From: Gammaproteobacteria bacterium
GTDB taxonomy: Bacteria; Pseudomonadota; Gammaproteobacteria; HTCC5015
Assembly (NCBI GenBank): GCA_020630145.1
Contig: JAHDBX010000032.1
Span: 4,804-9,980, forward strand
DNA: 5,177 nt
Direction: 5' to 3'
Every line of letters starts with the position of its first letter. Position 1 is the first letter of the stretch. The notes below the pieces were generated by a model, which saw only the letters and a program-made list of their open reading frames with translations, was not told the origin of the DNA and ran no database searches. A program made the translations under genes and the position numbers. Positions 1-5,177 of the stretch are shown one piece after another.

Positions 1-2
1 AT

Positions 3-485
3 GCATTAATTGGTGTGGGTGTACGCGACAAAATACGTATTATTGCTTCTGGCAAAATGTTTTCAGCTTTTCATATTTTGCGGGCAATGGCATTAGGCGC
101 GGATACTGTGAACTCGGCACGAGGCATGATGTTAGCTTTGGGTTGTATACAAGCGCGAAGCTGCAATACTGATGCCTGTCCAACAGGTATAGCAACACAA
201 AATCCCTCTCGTAATAAAGGTTTGGTGGTAGCAGACAAAGCAACACGTGTTGCTAATTTCCATAGTGAAACAGTTGCTAATTTAGCAGAGTTAGTAGCAG
301 CGGCAGGTTTAGATGGTATTGAAGAATTAGAGCCTAAGCATATTAATCGACGTGTCCAAGGCACAGATATTAAAACATATGCACAGTTGTACCCAGAAAT
401 CACGGTAGATTGTTTATTATCGGACGATACAGTACCAAGTAATTGGATAGACGATTGGCAAGCAGCAGGCACCGGAAAATGGTAA
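3..485 (+). CDS. FMN-binding glutamate synthase family protein, C-terminal part (5' end outside window)
   Basis: The frame is open from the window edge, so only the last 160 residues are visible; a GTG at 15 is internal, since the family motif continues upstream of it (ALIGVGVRDKIRIIASGK). The visible part is the end of the glutamate synthase FMN-binding barrel. It shows the IIASGK strand, the GAD..NSARGMM phosphate-binding stretch, and a C-x5-C-x4-C motif with cysteines at codons 144-146, 162-164 and 177-179. In glutamate synthases this spacing binds a [3Fe-4S] cluster. Only about 100 residues follow the last cysteine, ending in family-like HINRRVQG and YPEI stretches. The large GXGXG domain of the true GltB large subunit is therefore absent. 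This fits the shorter stand-alone FMN-binding family, often annotated as glutamate synthase although its physiological reaction is usually unproven. It is probably cytosolic and the first visible gene of the operon with the next two genes. Family is sure; exact reaction is not. Confidence 0.9.
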   Translation, partial: ALIGVGVRDKIRIIASGKMFSAFHILRAMALGADTVNSARGMMLALGCIQARSCNTDACPTGIATQNPSRNKGLVVADKATRVANFHSETVANLAELVAAAGLDGIEELEPKHINRRVQGTDIKTYAQLYPEITVDCLLSDDTVPSNWIDDWQAAGTGKW

Positions 486-516
486 GTGCATAATTTAATA
501 GAACGACTTGTTTAAC

Positions 517-522
517 AAAGGA
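517..522 (+). promoter_or_regulatory. Ribosome binding site of the acetolactate synthase-like gene
   Basis: AAAGGA lies 7 bases before the ATG at 530. It supports that start over any internal methionine, and the protein then begins with the usual N-terminal helix of the thiamine-diphosphate enzyme family (TSDLFVKALENEGV). Confidence 0.75.
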
Positions 523-529
523 AATTGAA

Positions 530-2167
530 ATGAAAACATCAGACCTATTTGTGAAAGCGTTGGAAAATGAAGGCGTAAAATATATATACGGCATACCTGG
601 CGAAGAAAATTTAGATTTCTTGGACTCGTTGAAAGACTCAGATATTCAGTTAATATTAACTCGGCATGAACAAGCTGCTGGCTTTATGGCTGCTACTTAT
701 GGGCGACTAACAGGAAAGCCCGGCGTATGCCTTTCAACTTTAGGGCCTGGTGCAACGAACTTTGTTACTGCCGCTGCTTATGCGCAATTAGGTGCTATGC
801 CAATGATTATGTTAGGTGGTCAAAAACCTATTCGTAAAAGTAAACAAGGGCGTTTTCAAATTGTAGATGTAGTAGGTTTAATGAAGCCGATTACAAAATA
901 TTCCGAGCAAGTACTAGATGGTAATAATATTCCGGGTATGGTGCGCGAGGCTTTTCGCGTAACGATGGAAGAACGTCCTGGGGCTGCTTATATAGAGTTA
1001 CCAGAGGATATTGCAGAGGAAAAAACGGACGCGTCAATTTTTGATGTTGTAGGGCATCGTCGCCCAGATGCAGATATTGGTAGCCTAAAGAAAGCGGTTG
1101 AAATGATTGGAGAAGCAGAGCGACCATTACTATTAATAGGCGCCGGTGCCAATCGTAAACGCACGAGTAAAGCATTAAAAGGCTTAATTGACAAAACCGG
1201 CATTTATTTTTTCAATACCCAAATGGGTAAAGGTGTTGTAGATGAGCGGCATGAAAAATATATTGGTACAGCAGCACTTTCTGATAATGATTATTTGCAT
1301 TGCGCAATTAAACGTGCAGATTTAATTATTAATGTGGGGCATGATGTGATTGAAAAACCGCCTTTCTTTATGGAAGAAAATGGCACTAAAGTTATTCACA
1401 TTAATTTTTTCTCGGCACAAATTGACGATGTGTATTTTCCGCAGTTAAATGTTGTTGGTGATATATCTTCTTCTATTGCTCGTATGACGGACTTACTTGA
1501 ACCATTAAATAAAGACTTTAGTTATTTTGAACGGGTTAAGCAAGAAGTAGACTTGCATGTGACGAAATACTTTGAAGATACACGTTTTCCTATTTTGCCG
1601 CAGCGCTTGGTGAGTATGCTTCGTGATGAGTTAGACGATGAAGATATTGTAACTTTGGATAATGGTGTATATAAAATATGGTTTGCTCGTAATTATAAGT
1701 GCCATGCATCGAATACCTTGTTACTGGATAATGCTTTAGCGACAATGGGTGCAGGTTTACCATCTGCTATGATGGCGAAACAAATTAATCCAGATAAAAA
1801 AGTTGTTTCAGTAAATGGTGATGGTGGCTTCTTAATGAACTCACAAGAGCTTGAAACAGCTGTACGTATGAATTTAGATTTGGTTGTTATTATATTGAAT
1901 GATAGTGCCTATGGCATGATTAAGTGGAAGCAGGAAGGCGTCGGTTTTGAAAATTATGGTTTAGATTTTAATAATCCAGATTTGGTTCAATATGCAAACA
2001 GTTTTGGCGCAATTGGCCACCGTCCTGAGAGTCATGATGATTTTGCTAACATTCTTAAAACAGCGTTAAATTCGAAAGGCGTGCATGTGATAGATTTACC
2101 CGTTGATTATTCAATGAATCATTCAATATTAAATGTGCTTTTAAAAGAAAGTGCATGCATTATCTAA
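530..2167 (+). CDS. Acetolactate synthase-like thiamine-diphosphate enzyme (large/catalytic subunit)
   Basis: Members of this family condense two pyruvates to 2-acetolactate with loss of CO2; related enzymes decarboxylate or ligate other 2-oxoacids. All three domains are visible: N-terminal pyrimidine-binding domain (about 1-165) with catalytic Glu47 in TRHEQAA and the LGPGATN loop (71-77); central domain (about 185-320); C-terminal diphosphate-binding domain (about 375-525) with the metal site GDGG at 430-433 and Asn458 in ILND. At 545 residues the length is normal for the family. The NDSAYGMIKWKQ stretch, the following GLDF..PDLVQYA..FGA and the LPVDYSMN tail resemble the single-gene catabolic AlsS type more than the biosynthetic IlvB/IlvI/IlvG type. 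No small regulatory subunit gene follows, which agrees. The next gene is an aldehyde dehydrogenase 19 bases downstream, so the enzyme may instead make an aldehyde from a 2-oxoacid. Fold and cofactor are sure; substrate is not. Likely cytosolic, with no signal peptide or membrane segment. Confidence 0.88.
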   Translation: MKTSDLFVKALENEGVKYIYGIPGEENLDFLDSLKDSDIQLILTRHEQAAGFMAATYGRLTGKPGVCLSTLGPGATNFVTAAAYAQLGAMPMIMLGGQKPIRKSKQGRFQIVDVVGLMKPITKYSEQVLDGNNIPGMVREAFRVTMEERPGAAYIELPEDIAEEKTDASIFDVVGHRRPDADIGSLKKAVEMIGEAERPLLLIGAGANRKRTSKALKGLIDKTGIYFFNTQMGKGVVDERHEKYIGTAALSDNDYLHCAIKRADLIINVGHDVIEKPPFFMEENGTKVIHINFFSAQIDDVYFPQLNVVGDISSSIARMTDLLEPLNKDFSYFERVKQEVDLHVTKYFEDTRFPILPQRLVSMLRDELDDEDIVTLDNGVYKIWFARNYKCHASNTLLLDNALATMGAGLPSAMMAKQINPDKKVVSVNGDGGFLMNSQELETAVRMNLDLVVIILNDSAYGMIKWKQEGVGFENYGLDFNNPDLVQYANSFGAIGHRPESHDDFANILKTALNSKGVHVIDLPVDYSMNHSILNVLLKESACII

Positions 2168-2176
2168 ATTATAAAT

Positions 2177-2182
2177 AGGAAA
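2177..2182 (+). promoter_or_regulatory. Ribosome binding site of the aldehyde dehydrogenase gene
   Basis: AGGAAA sits within the 19-base gap after the preceding stop codon, with its AGGA core 6 bases before the ATG at 2187. It fixes this start. The tight spacing suggests co-transcription with the upstream gene. Confidence 0.75.
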
Positions 2183-2186
2183 TTTT

Positions 2187-3572
2187 ATGTTAGACGTTAA
2201 TCGCCCTTATGATGGTAGCGTGATAAAAAAAATCCCATTGCAAAATGGAGAAGATGTAGAAAAAGCTATTCATACGGCACATAGTTTATTTGAAGACCAG
2301 TCAAAATGGTTGCCTGCATATGAAAGGGTTGCTATTTTAGAAAAGACAGTAGCGATAATGAGTGATCGGGTTGAAGCCTTAACATTGATGGCCGCGGAAG
2401 AAGGTGGTAAGCCTTATGCTGATTCAAAAGTGGAAATATTGCGTGCAATCAATGGCGTGAAACTAGCTATTGAGCATATTCCACAAATAAAGGGTGAACA
2501 AATTCCTATGGGGCATACTGTTTCATCTGCCAATCGCTTAGCTTTTACGCAGCGTGAGCCTATTGGCGTTGTGTCATCAATAAGTGCATTTAATCATCCT
2601 TTGAATCTAATCGTTCATCAAACGGTCCCCGCAATTGCCGTTGGCGCCCCTGTTATTATTAAACCAGCATTAACTACGCCATTGTCTTGTTTAGCTTTTA
2701 TTGATATTTTGAAAGAAGCAGGTTTACCAGAAGGTTGGTGCCAAGCTATTGTTTGTGAAAATGAGCATGCAGAGAAATTAGTCAGCGATGAACGTATAAA
2801 TTTCTTCTCTTTTATAGGTTCGGCTAATGTTGGTTGGATGTTACGTTCAAAACTGTCACCAGGAACACGTTGTGCATTAGAGCACGGTGGTGCAGCCCCC
2901 GTGATTGTTGATCAAAGTGCTGATGTTAATACTATGTTGGATGGTTTGGTTAAGGGGGGCTTTTATCATGCTGGTCAGGTTTGTGTATCAGTACAGCGTG
3001 TGTATGTGCATGAAAGCCAATGTAGGGCCTTGGCAGAACAAGTGGCTGATGCGGCTAAGAAATTAAAAGTAGGCGATCCATTAGATGAGTCTACAGAAGT
3101 AGGGCCTTTAATATTGCCGCGAGAAGTTGATCGAGTAGCATCATGGGTTAATGAAGCAAAAGATGCGGGTACGCAAATTTTGTGTGGTGGAGAAAAAATA
3201 TCTGATACTTGTTATGCACCGACTGTATTGCTCAATCCTGCAGAAAATTTGCAAGTATCGCAAAAAGAAATATTTGGCCCTGTCGTTTGTTTCTATTCTT
3301 ATACTGATAAAGCTGATGCTATAGCTCGCGCAAACGCATTGCCATATGCTTTTCAGGCCTCTGTTTACACTAATGACTTAAATGATGCTTTAGCAACCTC
3401 TAAGAAGCTTAATGCAACAGCTGTTATGTTGAATGATCACACGGCATTTAGAGTGGATTGGATGCCTTTTGGGGGGCGTGATGCTTCAGGCATTGGTATG
3501 GGCGGTATTCAGTACTCCATGCATGAAATGACAAGAGACAAAATGCTGGTGATAAAAAGTGATGTGCTATAG
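2187..3572 (+). CDS. NAD(P)-dependent aldehyde dehydrogenase, lactaldehyde/ALDH21-like group
   Basis: Oxidises an aldehyde to the acid with NAD(P). The catalytic parts are all present: Asn136 (AFNHP) for the oxyanion, Lys159 (IIKPA) and the FIGSANVG turn (209-216) for the nucleotide, general base Glu232, nucleophile Cys266 (HAGQVC), Glu361 in EIFGP, and the C-terminal MPFGG (426-430). The stretches VCVSVQRVYVHE, LKVGDPLD..TEVGPLI, NDHTAFRVDWMPFGG and YSMHEMT look like the ALDH21/lactaldehyde dehydrogenase-like branch. That branch also holds sulfo- and phosphonoacetaldehyde dehydrogenases, so substrate cannot be named. At 461 residues it is slightly short for the superfamily but shows no break. 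Oddity: the usual ELGGN around the base reads EHGGA here (232-236). An A8 run at 2225-2232 falls in codons 13-16. It is the last gene of the plus-strand group and stops one base before the convergent regulator's end. Soluble, with no signal peptide. Confidence 0.92.
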   Translation: MLDVNRPYDGSVIKKIPLQNGEDVEKAIHTAHSLFEDQSKWLPAYERVAILEKTVAIMSDRVEALTLMAAEEGGKPYADSKVEILRAINGVKLAIEHIPQIKGEQIPMGHTVSSANRLAFTQREPIGVVSSISAFNHPLNLIVHQTVPAIAVGAPVIIKPALTTPLSCLAFIDILKEAGLPEGWCQAIVCENEHAEKLVSDERINFFSFIGSANVGWMLRSKLSPGTRCALEHGGAAPVIVDQSADVNTMLDGLVKGGFYHAGQVCVSVQRVYVHESQCRALAEQVADAAKKLKVGDPLDESTEVGPLILPREVDRVASWVNEAKDAGTQILCGGEKISDTCYAPTVLLNPAENLQVSQKEIFGPVVCFYSYTDKADAIARANALPYAFQASVYTNDLNDALATSKKLNATAVMLNDHTAFRVDWMPFGGRDASGIGMGGIQYSMHEMTRDKMLVIKSDVL

Positions 3573-3573
3573 T

Positions 3574-4275
3574 TTAGCTTGCTTCTCGTAAAGAATAGCG
3601 CCGCTCTGGCCTGCCTACGCTCCCGTAACTAACATTGGCAGACAGCATATCACTTGCTACAAGGTATTCGAGATAGCGTCGAGCTGTAGTGCGACCAGAA
3701 CCAATCATTTTTCCTACCTGCTCAGCTGTGAAAGTGTCTTCTTCGTTATTGAATAAGGCGCTTACTGCTTCTAGTGTTATAGCATCTATGCCTTTAGGCA
3801 AGCGTTTTGTTGTGTTTTCATTTTTCGTTTCTTTTTTATGCGTATGAATAAACTCATCTACCTGTGATTGTGCAAACTTATTCAAATTAGCGAGCTTGTC
3901 TAAATGGTCTTTGTATTTTTCTATAGCGGTTTCGAGGCGGTTGAAATTTAGCGGTTTTAAAATATAATCAAAAACACCGTTACGAAGAGCGGTTGTTAAT
4001 GTAGAGACTTCTCGAGCGGCTGTTATTAATATTACATCAGTCGCTTTCTTTTCTGATCGAATAGCCGTCAGTAAATCTAAGCCACTACCTTCTGGAAATT
4101 GTATATCTAATAAAATTAAGTGTGGGTTAAATACCTGAATTAAATCTTTGGCTTCTTCTAATGTATTTGCTATCCCTACTAATTCAATGTTAGGTATGCG
4201 TTCTAAGAAACGCTGTTGTATTTCAGCAATTTGTATATCGTCTTCGGCGATAACTATTTTTATGGGTTTATTCAT
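3574..4275 (-). CDS. Response regulator, CitB/DcuR (DctR/DpiA) family
   Basis: Receives phosphate from the adjacent kinase and binds DNA to control transcription. The 233-residue protein has an N-terminal receiver domain (about 5-120) with acidic pocket Glu11-Asp12-Asp13, phosphoacceptor Asp57 in LILLDIQFP, Thr85 and Lys107-Pro108. A charged linker (about 125-160) joins it to a C-terminal helix-turn-helix (about 182-230): TAEQVGKMIG, then GRTTARRYLEYL as recognition helix, then a GRPERRY wing. This layout and length match CitB/DcuR/DpiA regulators, which usually govern uptake or use of C4-dicarboxylates, citrate or similar acids. ATG 4275 lies 5 bases after the kinase stop with only a weak AAAG-type ribosome site overlapping that stop, so translation is probably coupled to the kinase. 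Its stop is one base from the stop of the convergent aldehyde dehydrogenase. Target genes are not visible; they may be right of the window or be the neighbouring operon. Confidence 0.93.
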   Translation of the reverse strand: MNKPIKIVIAEDDIQIAEIQQRFLERIPNIELVGIANTLEEAKDLIQVFNPHLILLDIQFPEGSGLDLLTAIRSEKKATDVILITAAREVSTLTTALRNGVFDYILKPLNFNRLETAIEKYKDHLDKLANLNKFAQSQVDEFIHTHKKETKNENTTKRLPKGIDAITLEAVSALFNNEEDTFTAEQVGKMIGSGRTTARRYLEYLVASDMLSANVSYGSVGRPERRYSLREAS

Positions 4276-4283
4276 AATCTTTA
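4276..4283 (-). promoter_or_regulatory. Kinase stop / weak ribosome site of the response regulator
   Basis: On the minus strand this reads TAAAGATT directly before the regulator's ATG. The kinase stop TAA overlaps the only purine-rich stretch (AAAG), so no independent strong Shine-Dalgarno is visible. Inferred: ribosomes finishing the kinase reinitiate on the regulator, which would keep the partners in a fixed ratio. Confidence 0.45.
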
Positions 4284-5177
4284 TGGTGTTAATTTTTTTG
4301 GGTCTTTAGGTAAATATAAGGTGAAGCGAGAGCCTTTTCCCATTTTAGAGTCAATCGTAATGCTGCCGCCCCAAAGGTTAACTAATTGTTGAACAAGGTG
4401 TAGCCCTAATCCATGGTTGTCGTCTGCTTTGCTACTATATCCCTTTTTGAAGACTTGATCTTGGTCAGATTTTTTAATGCCGCCACCGTGGTCTTCAACT
4501 TCAAAAATAATATCTTTCCCTAAGTCGGTCATGCTGACGTTCACAATGCCTGTATTGCCTTTATGTTTTAAGGTGGCCTCAAGTGCATTGTCAATTAGGT
4601 TGCCTAGACAACTTACAATTTGTTCTTTAGGTAGTACGCTAGGAATAGTATTAAGCTGACTGTCTTTCTCTACATGTAATTGCATGCCCATTTCGCGTGC
4701 TTTGCTATATTTGCCTAGTAAGCATCCTGCAATAACAGGGTCTTTTATATTGTCCATAAGTTGTCTAATAAAGGCTTGGTGTACTTCGGTCTCGCTGCCA
4801 ATAACTTTTAAGGCTTCTTCATTTGCACCGAGTTGAATGAGGCCTGCTATTGTGTGTAGCTTATTTGAATACTCGTGAGCCTGACTTCTTAACGAGTCAG
4901 TTAACGTTTGTATACGGCTTAGCTTTTTACTGACAAGGTCTACTTCGTTTTTAGGTCTAAAGCTAGAAACGACTCCGGTTATTTTTGAATTAATTTTTAG
5001 GGGTAAACGATTGACGATCATCGCTCGGCCATTTAACCAAATTTCCCTGTCAAACTGTGGTTCGCCTGTTTCGATAATGCTCAGCATACCGCTGTCTGGT
5101 AGTACAGTAGAAATGTGTTTGCCAACAGCAGGCTCAGAAGGGTTAAGGTTTAGTGTTTCAATTGCTTTTTTATTTAA
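4281..5177 (-). CDS. Sensor histidine kinase, CitA/DcuS family, C-terminal part (5' end outside window)
   Basis: The frame stays open to the window edge, giving 298 visible residues; the ATG at 5087 is internal because PAS-like sequence (AIETLNLNP, GKHISTVLPDSGM) continues upstream. Visible order: end of a cytoplasmic PAS domain (about 1-75, ending GVVSSFRPKNEV); a Spo0B-type dimerisation helix with HEYSNKLH, whose first His (codon 4875-4877) is the likely phosphorylation site; then the ATPase domain with N box NLIDNALEA, G1 box EDHGGGI, a mobile lid with VFKKGYSSK, and G2 box HGLGLHLV. All kinase motifs are intact. Known family members also have a periplasmic PAS sensor between two membrane helices; that part is off the window, so the ligand cannot be inferred beyond the family tendency for di- or tricarboxylates. 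It is directly upstream of its response regulator in the same transcript. An A7 slippery-type heptamer sits near the 3' end. Confidence 0.93.
   Translation of the reverse strand, partial: LNKKAIETLNLNPSEPAVGKHISTVLPDSGMLSIIETGEPQFDREIWLNGRAMIVNRLPLKINSKITGVVSSFRPKNEVDLVSKKLSRIQTLTDSLRSQAHEYSNKLHTIAGLIQLGANEEALKVIGSETEVHQAFIRQLMDNIKDPVIAGCLLGKYSKAREMGMQLHVEKDSQLNTIPSVLPKEQIVSCLGNLIDNALEATLKHKGNTGIVNVSMTDLGKDIIFEVEDHGGGIKKSDQDQVFKKGYSSKADDNHGLGLHLVQQLVNLWGGSITIDSKMGKGSRFTLYLPKDPKKLTP
4293..4299 (-). other. Candidate slippery heptamer A_AAA_AAA at the kinase 3' end
   Basis: On the minus strand the kinase codons here are CCA AAA AAA TTA, which is the X_XXY_YYZ arrangement in the reading frame. 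A -1 slip, or an added A by RNA polymerase slippage, gives ATT AAC ACC ATA AAG ATT ATG. That frame has no stop and leads into the regulator's start codon, so it would fuse kinase and regulator. I see no strong upstream Shine-Dalgarno-like stimulator and no obvious downstream hairpin, so the site is a possibility only. Confidence 0.3.

Noticed and set aside
15..17. GTG at 15 as start of the glutamate synthase-like gene.
   Set aside because: The frame and the family sequence continue to the window edge, and the protein would lack most of its FMN barrel. It is a truncated view, not a short gene.
71..472. A 133-codon open frame on the minus strand opposite the glutamate synthase-like gene.
   Set aside because: It is antisense to the conserved cysteine-motif region and has no recognisable family features.
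455..529. Possible promoter before the acetolactate synthase-like gene (TTGGCA at 455-460 with AT-rich sequence near 490-500).
   Set aside because: At the expected 16-18 base spacing from TTGGCA the sequence is AATGGT-like, with no -10 box. The AT-rich patch is too far away.
891..1203. Open frames on the minus strand opposite the acetolactate synthase-like gene.
   Set aside because: They lie wholly inside a strongly conserved coding region, show no recognisable domain and have no good ribosome site. They are shadow frames.
3540..3640. Shared bidirectional terminator between the convergent genes.
   Set aside because: I found no inverted repeat of useful length followed by a T tract on either strand.
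4477..4659. A 60-codon plus-strand open frame inside the kinase gene.
   Set aside because: It is the complement of the kinase N and G1 box region, with no independent support.
5085..5087. ATG at 5087 as start of the histidine kinase.
   Set aside because: The reading frame is open through 5177 and the upstream residues fit the PAS domain, so this methionine is internal.

Overview
The window is AT-leaning, densely packed bacterial chromosome. It holds five protein genes, two of them cut by the window edges. The protein families (a stand-alone FMN-binding glutamate synthase-like protein, an AlsS-like thiamine-diphosphate enzyme, a CitA/DcuS-type kinase with a CitB/DcuR-type regulator) and the general feel of the sequences suggest a proteobacterium, most likely a gammaproteobacterium. 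That placement is inference, because no rRNA or other marker gene is present. I see no tRNA, CRISPR array, insertion sequence or integrase.

Left part, plus strand (3-3572): three genes run head to tail. The first is the 3' end of a glutamate synthase-like FMN/[3Fe-4S] protein. Forty-four bases later comes a complete acetolactate synthase-like enzyme (545 aa), and 19 bases after that a complete aldehyde dehydrogenase (461 aa). Both complete genes have clear Shine-Dalgarno sequences, and no convincing promoter or terminator lies between the genes, so they look like one transcript whose promoter is left of the window. A thiamine-diphosphate carboligase/decarboxylase next to an aldehyde dehydrogenase suggests a two-step route (2-oxoacid to aldehyde to acid), but the substrate cannot be read from the sequence.

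Right part, minus strand (3574-5177): a two-component system, kinase first and regulator second, separated by 5 bases. The kinase runs off the right edge; its visible part is the end of a cytoplasmic PAS domain followed by the complete kinase core. The regulator is complete and ends one base from the end of the aldehyde dehydrogenase, so the two transcription units converge with no space for a separate intergenic terminator. This kinase/regulator family usually senses C4-dicarboxylates, citrate or similar organic acids and controls their transport or use.

The most intriguing detail is an in-frame A_AAA_AAA heptamer six codons from the end of the kinase gene, counting the stop. A -1 slip there enters the regulator's frame with no stop before the regulator's ATG, which could give a kinase-regulator fusion protein. 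Nothing else in the window amounts to a clearly new system.
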